A stretch of DNA of 64,000 nt from positions 1 to 64,000 of the forward strand of contig DRHW01000032.1 in the NCBI GenBank assembly GCA_011053005.1, read 5' to 3'. This DNA is from Methylophaga sp. Its GTDB lineage: Bacteria > Pseudomonadota > Gammaproteobacteria > Nitrosococcales > Methylophagaceae. The first letter of the stretch is position 1. The number at the start of each line of letters is the position of its first letter. Both the position numbers and the translations under genes were made by a program. Under the pieces are notes generated by a model. It did not search any database. It saw only the letters and a list, made by a program, of their open reading frames with translations, and was not told the DNA's origin. This document shows positions 46,176 through 55,636 of this stretch, piece by piece.

Positions 46176-46673
46176 CTAACCAAGCACTTGCGGGTTGAGT
46201 TGCCACACAGAAAAGTTGAGTGCAAACGCGAAGCTTACCCAAAGCAAGTAAGGAATCATGATTGCGCCTGCAACAACACGTACTCGCCAAAAAGACACTA
46301 TCGTTAAAACAATAAGCAACCAAAGCACACCGATATTAATTAGTGCCAAGGCGCCGTGGTGCCAAGCAAAAAATAGCCAACTCCAAAGTGCGTTTACGGC
46401 TAGTTGCACGAGAAATAAATTAAGTGCAGAACGGTTGGCACGATAGCCACCTTGACGCCATATTAACCACGTGGCGATTGCCATTAAAGCATATAAAATG
46501 GACCACACTGGGCCAAAAACAGCCGCTGGTGGTGCCCATGTTGGCTGGGTAAGTTCAGTATAAAAAGAAGCGGCTTGAATCGATGCCACAGCGCCAATGG
46601 CTGATGCAACAAAACAAATCGCTAGCCAAGCGAGCAAGCCCAGCAACTGAGTTCGTTTAGAAAAGGGTGACAT
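46176..46673 (-). CDS. tspO: TspO/MBR family protein
   Basis: I start at ATG 46673, which has GGAG eight bases upstream; a TTG further up overlaps that site. The 165-residue, five-span protein has the TspO features TQPTWAPPAAVFGPVWSILYALM (P-x-W-x-P-P and FGPVW) and LNLFLVQLAVNALWSWLFFAWH, with the W-x-W ligand-binding aromatic residues. Relatives bind tetrapyrroles or cholesterol and act in stress responses. Monocistronic. Confidence 0.93.
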   Translation of the reverse strand: MSPFSKRTQLLGLLAWLAICFVASAIGAVASIQAASFYTELTQPTWAPPAAVFGPVWSILYALMAIATWLIWRQGGYRANRSALNLFLVQLAVNALWSWLFFAWHHGALALINIGVLWLLIVLTIVSFWRVRVVAGAIMIPYLLWVSFAFALNFSVWQLNPQVLG

Positions 46674-46744
46674 GCCAAACTCCAATTGAATGCGTTAATG
46701 TCAAAAACGTAATATTTTTAAGTGTGATGACAAGTAATAAGCGC

Positions 46745-47323
46745 TTAAGCAATGCTTAGATAAATACCACTCAATGCGATAGCGCCGCCAATAAAACGAC
46801 TGATAGTGTGTAGGTTTACTTGTTTCATTAATGATCCTAAACCTATGCCTGCTGTGTGCAGCATTGCCGTTGCCAATGCAAAACCAATCGCATATGAACC
46901 TGCACTTAATGATGCTGGCATTTCTGTTCCATGTGCATGACCGTGAAAGACGGCAAAGATGCCGACAATGATGCAGCTATATGCTGTTGGCAGTTTAAAT
47001 GCACCTGCAATTAAGATCCCTAATACTAAAATAGACAGCAAAATGCCTTGCTCAACAAACGGTATTGCAACGCCAGAAAAGCCTAGAACACCACCTAACA
47101 GCATTACGCCAACGAAGGTGCAAGGCACCACCCATAATGCTCGTCCGCCAATTTGCGCCGCCCAAAGACCGACAGCAATCATCGCTAATAGATGATCCGC
47201 GCCGCCGATTGGATGACTAAAACCGTGCATAAACCCTGTTGTATCACCGACACCGGTATGTGCTAAAGCAAGGCTTGGCAAGGCGAAAAACAGGATGAGT
47301 AATTTCGAGATAGTTTTAAACAT
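46745..47323 (-). CDS. hupE: HupE/UreJ family protein
   Basis: The start at ATG 47323 is preceded by TAGGAAAA; codons further upstream overlap the next gene. The 192-residue protein has a signal peptide (to ALAH), then six spans. The family signature HPIGGADHLLAMIAVGLWAAQ has the His/Asp metal residues, and FAVFHGHAHGTEMP is the second metal motif. HupE/UreJ proteins are Ni/Co permeases. No hydrogenase or urease gene is in the window, so the supplied enzyme is elsewhere. It lies 53 bp from an MliC-like gene and is probably transcribed with it. Confidence 0.9.
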   Translation of the reverse strand: MFKTISKLLILFFALPSLALAHTGVGDTTGFMHGFSHPIGGADHLLAMIAVGLWAAQIGGRALWVVPCTFVGVMLLGGVLGFSGVAIPFVEQGILLSILVLGILIAGAFKLPTAYSCIIVGIFAVFHGHAHGTEMPASLSAGSYAIGFALATAMLHTAGIGLGSLMKQVNLHTISRFIGGAIALSGIYLSIA

Positions 47324-47376
47324 TAGATTTTTCCTAAGATTGTAAATAAATGTATTTTTTATGTGTGAGGCAAACT

Positions 47377-47721
47377 TCATTTGCTCGTGCAAACCTCAAG
47401 TGCTTCACCCGTGTTTCCATCAGTATTATGTTGATAAAGTGTGCCTTTTCCGCCCTTATTCCACCACACTAATTTACCACCGACATACCGTGTGCCGCTA
47501 GCTGAAATGGCAATTTGCATCGTGTAAACTTCATTTTGGTATTGAACCGTGGCCGAATCTTGCTGAATATAGGAGACGACAATGCTTTTTCCACTCTCGC
47601 AGTGGTAGTGATATTCGTTTGTCGTTGTGGGAGTCGTTGCTGGTGGATATTGTTCATGTTGCAACGCACAAGCGCTGATAAGTATCGTAGATGTAAATGC
47701 CAGAGCAGTGAGGGCTTTCAT
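47377..47721 (-). CDS. MliC-like lipoprotein (c-type lysozyme inhibitor)
   Basis: The 114-residue protein has lipobox ISAC and a mature part with YHYHCESGKSIVVSY, SASGTRYVGGKLVWWNKGGKGTL and a final LEVC. These are the invariant SGxxY and KG turns and the Cys pair of MliC/PliC inhibitors. It would sit in the outer membrane and block c-type lysozyme. It is the first gene of the pair with hupE. Confidence 0.82.
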   Translation of the reverse strand: MKALTALAFTSTILISACALQHEQYPPATTPTTTNEYHYHCESGKSIVVSYIQQDSATVQYQNEVYTMQIAISASGTRYVGGKLVWWNKGGKGTLYQHNTDGNTGEALEVCTSK

Positions 47722-47780
47722 GTGTGATATCCAATAATTATGTGATTTAGCAACCTAATAGCCTAATTTTTAAATTTAGC

Positions 47781-48512
47781 TTATTTAGTGTCAAAACCTT
47801 TTTTCTTCAAAAATGCTTTCATGTGAGGTCGCATGGGTTTACTCACCATGTCTGATATTTGTCGTGTCCACGTATCATCTCGTGAGCCACTTGACCTGTT
47901 TTGATAGTACTTACTACATGTTTTATTATAGGTCTCTAAGTCAGTTTGATTTTCATGATAATAATCTTCATGTAAAATCATCTGAGCTGGCAACCGTGGT
48001 TTTTGCTCTGGTTTTTCATCTGGATAGCCAAGGCACATGCCAAAAACAGGATAAACCTGATTAGGTATTTTTAACAGTTCACAAACAGCATCAGGGTTAT
48101 TGCGAATACCGCCAATAAACACACCACCAAGACCCATTGATTCTGCCGCTACAAGCGCGTTTTCAGCGGCCAGTGCGACATCAACTGTGGCGATAAGAAA
48201 TTGTTCGGTATAACCTGAAGCCATTTCTTTATTTTCAAACAGACAAGCATTTTCTGCTCTTTTCAAATCGGCACAAAAAACTAAGAATAATGGACTTTCT
48301 TCGACCCATGTCTGGTTACCTGTCAGTTCAGCTAACTTTTTTCTATTTTGTTTATCAATAACCCGAATCACGCTATAGGCTTGAATAAAATTGGACGTAG
48401 CAGCCGAACCTGCTGCTTCAATAATATTGATGAGTATTTCATCGCTGATCGGCTCTTGCGTATATTTTCGAATAGAACGGTGATTTTTGAGAAGTGCAAT
48501 GACTTGATTCAT
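47781..48512 (-). CDS. NfsA-type oxygen-insensitive nitroreductase
   Basis: The 243-residue protein has the flavin-binding N-terminus HRSIRKYTQEPIS (R-S-x-R-x-Y/F), ATSNFIQAYSVIRV, GLGGVFIGGIRNNP (near 130) and the C-terminal YPVFGMCLGYPDEKPEQKPRLP, typical of NfsA/Frp enzymes. It reduces nitroaromatics or quinones with NADPH and FMN. It is monocistronic between MliC and an unknown exported gene. Confidence 0.88.
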   Translation of the reverse strand: MNQVIALLKNHRSIRKYTQEPISDEILINIIEAAGSAATSNFIQAYSVIRVIDKQNRKKLAELTGNQTWVEESPLFLVFCADLKRAENACLFENKEMASGYTEQFLIATVDVALAAENALVAAESMGLGGVFIGGIRNNPDAVCELLKIPNQVYPVFGMCLGYPDEKPEQKPRLPAQMILHEDYYHENQTDLETYNKTCSKYYQNRSSGSRDDTWTRQISDMVSKPMRPHMKAFLKKKGFDTK

Positions 48513-48633
48513 ATGATTATTCTCGCTATGGCATTATGTAAAATAAAACTAAATTTTTTTGTTCACTACAAGTGTAAGATCCGAACAATCGGCATCATAT
48601 TAAATTGATATTAATGTCATTTGAGAGAGCGGT

Positions 48634-49176
48634 TTAAAGGTTTTCCAAATCTGTTGATGATTTCTGTTGAGGATCTAAATGCAATTGATAAGTTATGTTT
48701 AATGACGTTGGATCATCGTCAACCGCTTTCACCTGCAGATCAATAATTGTTCCATCACTTAGCCAATAGGCATCTGCTGTTTTAATACGTTTAATACTGT
48801 CGATTTTTCTCGATAAGGGCTTACCGTATTTTGAGCTTAATGCGTCAGTAAGTGATTGAAATACCAGTAAAGTTAAAGGAAAGGATCTTTGTTTAATAAG
48901 ATTCAATGTGACTTGAGTAAGTGCGTCATCTATAAAATAGAACTTAACATTGTACAACTCTTTAATCACTCGCAAATCATCAAGCTGAACCAGCTCTTTC
49001 GCACCTGTTTCCAAGGTGTCTCCTTCTTCATTAAGATAGGACCCTTCTACCATTTTAATGACCTCTGATGGCGTCATTCCTAGGGTCGTTTCACCCCAGA
49101 GAGCTTGCGCCTGCGCAGAAAAAGTCATCATCAATATTACTATCGACAATACGCTTTGAAGAAAAGATTTATTCAT
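48634..49176 (-). CDS. Exported protein of unknown function
   Basis: The 180-residue protein starts with a signal peptide (MNKSFLQSVLSIVILMMTFSAQAQA; cleavage after AQA). The mature part, LWGETTLGMTPSEVIKMV, VKFYFIDDALTQVTLNL, LTDALSSKYGKPLSR and AYWLSDGTIIDLQV, resembles periplasmic proteins with a G-M-T/S-x-x-E/Q-V start. I do not recognise a family, and no neighbouring gene gives a clue. Confidence 0.7.
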   Translation of the reverse strand: MNKSFLQSVLSIVILMMTFSAQAQALWGETTLGMTPSEVIKMVEGSYLNEEGDTLETGAKELVQLDDLRVIKELYNVKFYFIDDALTQVTLNLIKQRSFPLTLLVFQSLTDALSSKYGKPLSRKIDSIKRIKTADAYWLSDGTIIDLQVKAVDDDPTSLNITYQLHLDPQQKSSTDLENL

Positions 49177-49462
49177 CTGGCTTCCTTTAATGGTTTTTCA
49201 ATTACTTACTTCTGCTTTAAATTTCTAGCACACATGTGGAGTATAGCGTTTCACAGTTTAGTGTCGTGACTTGTTATTAGGGACAATAATATTCTATAGA
49301 TAAATCAACGTTAATGACCTGTTAGTCAAAAATCAAGCAAAAAAGGCGAATTATCAATGACCTGTAAAACTCTTAGTTGATGAATCAATGCTTTTATCGA
49401 CAGCATGCTTCAATAAAGGTTTGTTAATCTTTTTTTAGTTTGCTACATGTGCTTAAACTAAG

Positions 49463-50047
49463 TTATTTGTTTAGCTTTGCTTCAAGATGCTGCTTAATGC
49501 CAGCCCATTCATGTTTAACGATGCTGAAAACGACAGAGTCTCTGATGCGACCATTGGGCATGACCATGTGGCTACGTAATAAGCCTTCTTCTTTTGCACC
49601 TAAACGTAGAATGGCATTGCGTGATGTGGTGTTCAAATAATCTGTAATGAATTCCACGCGGTTTAAAGATAAAGTTTCAAAAGCGTGTCTTAATAGTAGG
49701 TATTTAGCTTCTGTATTTATTCCGGTTTTTTGCCAAGATTTGCCCAAAAAAGTAGAGCCTATTTCAACTCTTCGATGTGCCAAATTCGCTTTCATAAACC
49801 GTGTGGATCCCACGACGTTATTGGTTTTTTTATCGATAATTGCAAAAACTAAACCGTCACCTAATTCATAATTTTTGTTTGCTTGTTCAAAGAATAAATC
49901 AATGTTATCAGGGTGAGGAACCATCGTGACAAACAGCTTCCATAATTCACCGTCAGAAATCGCTTCGCATAAGCCGTCACGATGATGTATCGATAATGGT
50001 TCAAGTTTTACGACATCACCTTCTAATGTTATTTTTTCAAATTTCAT
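49463..50047 (-). CDS. GNAT-type N-acetyltransferase (RimJ/RimL-like)
   Basis: The 194-residue protein has KLEPLSIHHRDGLCEAISDGELW at the start and VVGSTRFMKANLAHRRVEIGSTFLGKSWQKTGINTEAKYLLLRHAFETLSLNRVEF, with N-T-E-A-K as the acetyl-CoA loop. It resembles the RimJ/RimL-like GNAT branch. The acceptor substrate is unknown; it could be a protein N-terminus or an amino group. Confidence 0.85.
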   Translation of the reverse strand: MKFEKITLEGDVVKLEPLSIHHRDGLCEAISDGELWKLFVTMVPHPDNIDLFFEQANKNYELGDGLVFAIIDKKTNNVVGSTRFMKANLAHRRVEIGSTFLGKSWQKTGINTEAKYLLLRHAFETLSLNRVEFITDYLNTTSRNAILRLGAKEEGLLRSHMVMPNGRIRDSVVFSIVKHEWAGIKQHLEAKLNK

Positions 50048-50126
50048 GACGATTCTTTTCTCTTAATATTTTTAACTTTAATGATGTTTTAATTTCAAAA
50101 TACGTAGTGGCAACAGCGTGAAAGTA

Positions 50127-52055
50127 TTAACCACTCGCAGGGCTGTTTAACTCGATTTCTTCAAGTTTCTTCAAATCTTCGGGGGAAAGACCTTCGTTTT
50201 TTGGCGTGAAAGCTTTGTTTTGGATCTGCTTAGCCCACGCTTCATTTAGCTCGATAACCTTTGCCACGTAAGGCGCGTTTTCATGATCCGGAATATCGGG
50301 ATCGTATACTTCAGCCATTTCTCGCATAAAGCTTCGGTCCATTTCTCCGAACATCGTCGATATTTGGTGCGTTTTCTCTTCACTTATTCCCAAAGCTATG
50401 AGTGCTGAACGACCTATACGCAACGAACTATCGAATGTTTCGCGAATAATATCGCGACAACCTACCGCCCATAAATCATAGACATGGTGGCGATCGATAG
50501 CACGCGCGATGACGTGGATATGAGGATACGTTTTGGCAATGTATTGGGCCAGTTCGGTGATGTCTTGTTTTTTATTGATTGCAATCACGAGAATATCCGC
50601 CTCGTCGATGCCCGCTGCATGCAACATATCTGGACGAGTCGCATCGCCGTAATACACTTCCATTTTAAAGGCACGCAGCATTTCTAAGTTCGAGGGGCTG
50701 TAGTCGATCACCGTGGTTTCGAATCCGGTACCACGTAACATACGATTAGCAATGCCGCCAACGCGACCATGACCTGCAATGATGACTTTGCGTTTTCGAT
50801 CGATGGCATCTGCTGCACGATCAATTTTGACTTGATAACGTGGCGCAATAATGCGTTCGTAAATGATAAATAGTAGCGGCGTCAGTAGCATTGAAAGCGC
50901 CACGATTAATAATAATTGTTCTGCAATATCGGCAGGAATGACATTAATGCCAACGGTGAAGGAAAGCAGCACAAAACCAAATTCTCCAGCTTGTGCGAGA
51001 CCTAAGGCAGCCAACCACAGATTGGCACCACGTAGCTTTAAAATATAACCAACGAATAACATGACAAGTATTTTTAAAAGGATTAGTGCGATAGTAAGTG
51101 CTACGATAACTAAGAAGTGATCAAATAATAGACTAAAGTTTATCCCCGCGCCTACTGTCATGAAAAACAGCCCGAGTAATAGTCCTTTAAATGGTTCGAT
51201 ATCAGATTCAAGCTCATGTTTATACTGACTATTCGCCAATACTACGCCCGCTAAGAATGTACCGAGTGCTGGCGATAAACCCACTAAAGACATCAACAGT
51301 GCGATGCCAACGATTAACAACAATGCACTGGCAGTGAATAGCTCTCGCAAATGTGCAGAAGCGATATATCGAAATACTGGGGCTGTTAAACGGCTTCCGC
51401 CAATGATGATCGTTGCGATGGCGGCGATAGTTACCAATGCTTTTTGCCAACCGTTTAACCCTGCAACAAGACTCATGCCTGAATCATGGGCCACAGAAGT
51501 ACTCGCCACAACTGTATTATGATCAAGTCCGCCCGTGAGACTGGGCAAGGCTAATAGTGGTAGCAATGCCAACATTGGGATCACGGCGATATCTTGAAAT
51601 AACAGCACCGAAAAGCTGCCTTTGCCGCCATCAGATTGCATTAGCCCTTTTTCGTTTAGTGTTTGTAATACGATGGCCGTTGAAGATAGTGAGAATACAA
51701 GACCAATAGCCAAAGCCACTGGCCAAGTCAGGTCTAATAATATGGCTACTCCCGTTACCAACGCGGTCGTGAGTAAAACTTGTAAGCCGCCTAAACCTAA
51801 TAAACGTGTACGCATTTGCCACAGTAGATGTGGCTCAAGTTCTAGCCCGACAAGGAACAGCATCATCACAACACCAAATTCGGCGATGTGTTGTAACGAG
51901 CCGACATCGACCAGTAACAATGACAATAGTGGGCTAATCGCGATGCCTGCAATCAAATAACCCAGTACAGAACCCAACTTGAAGTGCGAGGCGATTGGCA
52001 CGGCAGCTACGCCGGCAAATAGAAAGATGAAGATCAATAGCAAGTTGTCAGTCAA
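50127..52055 (-). CDS. CPA2-type cation/proton antiporter with RCK domain (Kef-like)
   Basis: The 642-residue protein begins with TTG at 52055, behind AAGGAC. The first ~390 residues hold 12-13 spans, with GTFLAGVVLANSQYKHELESDIEPFKGLLLGLFFMTVG and FALSSTAIVLQTLNEKG as CPA2 motifs. A TrkA-N/RCK domain follows (about 415-540) with IIAGHGRVGGIANRMLR as its nucleotide-binding turn. It is a Kef/YbaL-like K+ or Na+/H+ antiporter. No separate KefF/KefG subunit is visible. Confidence 0.88.
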   Translation of the reverse strand: MTDNLLLIFIFLFAGVAAVPIASHFKLGSVLGYLIAGIAISPLLSLLLVDVGSLQHIAEFGVVMMLFLVGLELEPHLLWQMRTRLLGLGGLQVLLTTALVTGVAILLDLTWPVALAIGLVFSLSSTAIVLQTLNEKGLMQSDGGKGSFSVLLFQDIAVIPMLALLPLLALPSLTGGLDHNTVVASTSVAHDSGMSLVAGLNGWQKALVTIAAIATIIIGGSRLTAPVFRYIASAHLRELFTASALLLIVGIALLMSLVGLSPALGTFLAGVVLANSQYKHELESDIEPFKGLLLGLFFMTVGAGINFSLLFDHFLVIVALTIALILLKILVMLFVGYILKLRGANLWLAALGLAQAGEFGFVLLSFTVGINVIPADIAEQLLLIVALSMLLTPLLFIIYERIIAPRYQVKIDRAADAIDRKRKVIIAGHGRVGGIANRMLRGTGFETTVIDYSPSNLEMLRAFKMEVYYGDATRPDMLHAAGIDEADILVIAINKKQDITELAQYIAKTYPHIHVIARAIDRHHVYDLWAVGCRDIIRETFDSSLRIGRSALIALGISEEKTHQISTMFGEMDRSFMREMAEVYDPDIPDHENAPYVAKVIELNEAWAKQIQNKAFTPKNEGLSPEDLKKLEEIELNSPASG

Positions 52056-52210
52056 GGTAATGTCCTTTTAATGGGTGAAGCTAAATGATTGCGGTTTATG
52101 ATCTTCTGGTGATTTTACGGACAGAAGTTTTCTCATCAATTTACATGATTTTCTGTCGGAGTTATATGAGAACATCTGCCCCATTTTTTCAGACAAAAAT
52201 GACGTTGTTA

Positions 52211-52969
52211 TTATGTAAGATTAAGACCGCCGTCAGCGAGAATAATCTCGCCTGTTAAATAGCTATTCGCAACAAGCATTGAGGCAATATGTGCGATTTC
52301 GTTGGATTTTGCGCCTCGCTTCATCGGTGATTTTTCATTCCATAGCTTATGTGCCTCAACCCAGCTTTCCGTCATTGGTGTATCAACAAGGCCAGGCGCA
52401 ATGGCATTTACTCGAATATCAGGTGACAAACTTAACGCTAAAAGTTTCGTCATATGATTGAGTGCCGCTTTACTTGCAGCATAAGGAATAGAAGCACCTT
52501 TAGGTCGCACACCAGCATGCGAACTGATGTTTACAATACAACTTGGGCGTTCTTGTGTTGAAGAATTTCTAAGTGCTTCTTCAGCTTCAGCAATTAAAGT
52601 CCACGGTGCAATAACATTAACTTCGTAAAGATCACGCCATACTTCTGCTGAAGCTTCTTTGAGTGAATCATGAGGAATCACGGCATTAATGCCTGCATTA
52701 TTGATAAGCACATCTAATTGCCCATAACGTGCCAAGACATCAGATATTAGTTGCTTTGTTTGAACTTGATCAGATAAGTCCGCTTGAATGTATGCTGCGT
52801 TAGGAATGCTGCTCGCTAAATGTTCACCTTCGGCGACAGATGATCTCGAATGAAATACGACGGTAAATCCATCATGGGCAAGTTGAAGTGCGATAGATTT
52901 GCCGATACCAGATGTTGAACCGGTGACCAGTACAACTCGACCCTTGTTGTTTTCTTGATTAAAACTCAT
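52211..52969 (-). CDS. Short-chain dehydrogenase/reductase (SDR)
   Basis: The 252-residue protein has the NAD(P)-binding TGSTSGIGKSIA (about 15-26), NNAGINAV, the catalytic Ser in VNISSHAG and Y-A-A-S-K (about 160). The G-L-V-D-T-P loop follows. All elements of a classical SDR are intact; substrate unknown. It is monocistronic, 155 bp from the antiporter. Confidence 0.88.
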   Translation of the reverse strand: MSFNQENNKGRVVLVTGSTSGIGKSIALQLAHDGFTVVFHSRSSVAEGEHLASSIPNAAYIQADLSDQVQTKQLISDVLARYGQLDVLINNAGINAVIPHDSLKEASAEVWRDLYEVNVIAPWTLIAEAEEALRNSSTQERPSCIVNISSHAGVRPKGASIPYAASKAALNHMTKLLALSLSPDIRVNAIAPGLVDTPMTESWVEAHKLWNEKSPMKRGAKSNEIAHIASMLVANSYLTGEIILADGGLNLT

Positions 52970-52995
52970 TGTTCGCTCACCTCAACTATTCAATA

Positions 52996-53580
52996 TCAGA
53001 TTGCAGATTTGTCACGCTTTCTACTTTGTTGAAAGCCATATAATACAAAGATGAATGACAATAATTGTTGCGCAATCAGTATTGGGTAACCTTGTAAGTA
53101 CATTAAACTCGCCATGCTTAGATTCATCAGCATAAAAAACAACCAGCCATTCGCGTTATTTTTAGCCATATAATAACTGCCAAGCAAGAACCCCAACATC
53201 ACGCCTATTTCTAATATTTGTGTAACGGAAGTGAGCCCGCCATAAATATTAAAACTATGTACAAGCCCAAATACGATAGAACCATATATTGAAACAGAGA
53301 CAAATTGATTGAAGCGTTTGTGCTGTTTTTTATGGTCATGATAGGTGTTATATAAACCAAGCAACATAGCAGGAATCGCACCTGCTTCGATAGAACCGGC
53401 AATCCAATTTTGTTGTCCGACTAGAATAATTACCCACGCTGGGACACCTAGAATATAAATAATCCAAGCGATGATTTTTAGTTTTTTCTTGACGATATCG
53501 TGCTTATTTTCAGAAAGCGAAAATAGTATCTTATTGATGAGATAAAACCCTCCGCCCCAGATTTGTAAAATTACATCCAC
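52996..53580 (-). CDS. PnuC-like membrane protein (nicotinamide-compound transporter type)
   Basis: I start at GTG 53580, with GAGG six bases before it; the frame is open ~13 codons further upstream, without a ribosome-binding site. The 194-residue protein has about seven spans. VDVILQIWGGGFYLINK and the later NGWLFFMLMNLSMASLMYLQGYPILIAQQLLSFIFVLYGFQQ resemble the PnuC family, though Trp-rich motifs are weak. Uptake of nicotinamide ribose or mononucleotide is plausible but not shown. It is 26 bp behind the SDR gene on the minus strand, upstream of it in transcription. Confidence 0.65.
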   Translation of the reverse strand: MDVILQIWGGGFYLINKILFSLSENKHDIVKKKLKIIAWIIYILGVPAWVIILVGQQNWIAGSIEAGAIPAMLLGLYNTYHDHKKQHKRFNQFVSVSIYGSIVFGLVHSFNIYGGLTSVTQILEIGVMLGFLLGSYYMAKNNANGWLFFMLMNLSMASLMYLQGYPILIAQQLLSFIFVLYGFQQSRKRDKSAI

Positions 53581-53811
53581 ACTATTCCTCACTGATAAAT
53601 AACTTGATGATTCAATCAAAAGAGAAGAATTTTATATCAAGTGGTTACTTACTTTTATTAGATTTTATAACGACCAAATATTAGCTGAATGGCTTGTTCT
53701 TGATTGGCGAAATCGGCTGAGATTTAAGTTGTGCTGGAATACATCGGCAAGTTAAGGCACTGGCTTTTGTCGTTGACTTGTAAGCCTAATTTTTGAGTCA
53801 TTTATTCTATT

Positions 53812-54099
53812 TTATGGGCGATCTTCTAAAGCTAATAATCGTTCACTTCGCCAAACCCTAATGACATGAATGACTTCTTTATCTCTTAAATAAACGATAC
53901 GAAAAGGTAGATGAATTAATTCACGAATATTTTCTTCATTAAACTCAGGCACTTTCCGACCAATTTCTGGATTATCTAATAAAGTCTCAATACGTTTAAT
54001 GATATTAACAACAAACTTATCACCTATCTGAGGTATGTCTTGTTCACGATAGTATTCTTTTATAAAGGCTAAAGGATCCGTTAGACCTGCCGATAACAA
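53812..54099 (-). pseudogene. RelE/ParE-family toxin, N-terminally damaged and without antitoxin
   Basis: The reading frame of ~95 residues contains [42 protein letters not shown], then ELIHLPFRIVYLRDKEVIHVIRVWRSERLL, the core of RelE/ParE. The normal N-terminus (W-T/S-x-x-A-x-x-D-L) is missing; the frame instead opens with TTG after unrelated sequence. No antitoxin ORF lies on either side. The next gene to the right starts 26 bp away in DNA of different composition, so an insertion probably removed the start. Confidence 0.6.
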
Positions 54100-54125
54100 G
54101 TGTTACCGTTAATAGGAATATCCTG

Positions 54126-55439
54126 ATGTTTAACCGCCACCTCAAAAAAGAACTCGAAGATCAGCGTCAAGAATTAGAGACTCTCCGCCAGCTTGTTGCC
54201 CAGATGGATCGGGGTATGTTGTCCATTACGTTGAATGCCGACTTCAATATCTCTGCCGTAAATCAAGGATTTGCCGATGCACTTGGTTTCCAACGAGAGC
54301 AGATGATGGGGCGGCCATTGTCAGAAATGGTGCCGTCTTACGTTTCTAAGTTGCCCTGTTTTCGGAACTTCAATGAAGCCGTCGCAAAGTTCGCGCCGGT
54401 CAGCGACAACTATCGCTACTTGCGGGCTGATGGCTCCCTAGCCTGGTTGAATGTTCAATGGCTTCCGGTACGAGGAGCTGACGGCAAGCTATCTTACGTA
54501 CAGGGTTATGCTCGCGACGTAACCAAAACAATAGAGGACTCAAAAGAAAGCAAGTCTTTCATTGATGCGCTGATCCGCTCCACAGCGGTTATCCAGTTCA
54601 ACCTTGATGGCACGGTCATCACCGCAAACGAGCAGTTTCTGCAGGCTATGGGCTACCGATTAGAACAACTTGTCGGTCAGCACCACAGTAAGTTTTGTAC
54701 TCCTGATGAGGCCGCCTCGCCTGAATACATTGCCTTCTGGCAAAAGCTAAACAGCGGCGAGTTCGTGGCCGACCGCTTCAAGCGGATCGATAGTAGTGGC
54801 GTAGAGGTCTGGCTTGAAGCCACTTATAACCCGGTCTACGACGCTGAAAACAACCTCTGCAAGGTCGTTAAGTTCGCAAGCGTTGTCACTGACCAGGTTG
54901 CACGGGAAGCAGAAGTACGCGATGGCGCGAGCGTTGCCTACGACGTTTCACAGCAAACAGATGTAAGCGCCAAAAAGGGTGCTGCGGTAGTTCAGCAGAC
55001 GGTCGAAACCATGCAGCAGATAGCCACGCAAATGCAGGCGGCGACCGAAAGCATTGAAGCGCTGGGCAAACAGTCCTTACAGATCAACGACATTGTGCAA
55101 ACCATCCGCGGCATCGCAGAACAGACAAACCTACTGGCGCTAAACGCGGCTATTGAGGCCGCCAGGGCCGGTGAACACGGCCGAGGATTCGCTGTGGTTG
55201 CCGACGAGGTACGAACGTTGGCTGCTCGCACCAGTAAAGCCACCGAGGAGATTGTGGGGGTAGTCGATCAAAACAAGACGCTCTCAGATGAAGTCATGCG
55301 CCAGATGTTCAGCTCCCGAGAAAAAGCTGAGCAAGGTCTAGAACTAGCAAGCCAGTCGGGCACCGTGATTGTAGAGATCCAAGAAGGAGCCAAACAGGTG
55401 GTAGACGCTGTAGGGCGCTTTGCCAACGAATTGCAGTAG
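54126..55439 (+). CDS. BdlA-like soluble chemoreceptor (PAS-PAS-MCP)
   Basis: The 437-residue protein has no membrane span. Two PAS domains (about 25-130 and 150-265; the second with [21 protein letters not shown]) precede an MCP signalling domain (about 275-437) with the hairpin tip [20 protein letters not shown]. This is the domain order and near-size of BdlA of Pseudomonas aeruginosa, which controls biofilm dispersal. It is visibly more G+C-rich than its neighbours, suggesting transfer. Ribosome-binding and promoter sites are not clear. Confidence 0.9.
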   Translation: MFNRHLKKELEDQRQELETLRQLVAQMDRGMLSITLNADFNISAVNQGFADALGFQREQMMGRPLSEMVPSYVSKLPCFRNFNEAVAKFAPVSDNYRYLRADGSLAWLNVQWLPVRGADGKLSYVQGYARDVTKTIEDSKESKSFIDALIRSTAVIQFNLDGTVITANEQFLQAMGYRLEQLVGQHHSKFCTPDEAASPEYIAFWQKLNSGEFVADRFKRIDSSGVEVWLEATYNPVYDAENNLCKVVKFASVVTDQVAREAEVRDGASVAYDVSQQTDVSAKKGAAVVQQTVETMQQIATQMQAATESIEALGKQSLQINDIVQTIRGIAEQTNLLALNAAIEAARAGEHGRGFAVVADEVRTLAARTSKATEEIVGVVDQNKTLSDEVMRQMFSSREKAEQGLELASQSGTVIVEIQEGAKQVVDAVGRFANELQ

Positions 55440-55636
55440 CGGAAGCCCCAAGCACTGGTTGCTTGACCGTTATATCTTGGTAGCTCAAGCCCTATCGCGG
55501 ATGAAACTAAGCTTGCCAGATTTCTTGTTGATTGAACGCGATGCACACAACGGAACTTTTAATCGATAGCGGCGGTGACTACTGATGATCAGCTCATTTG
55601 TTCTCAGTAAATCGGGGACGCGCTTCAATCAGATTT

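Noticed and set aside
52119-52160. A hairpin between SDR and antiporter (CGGACAGAA...TTTCTGTCGG)
   Set aside because: The arms are imperfect, the loop is long and there is no T run. Function is not supported.
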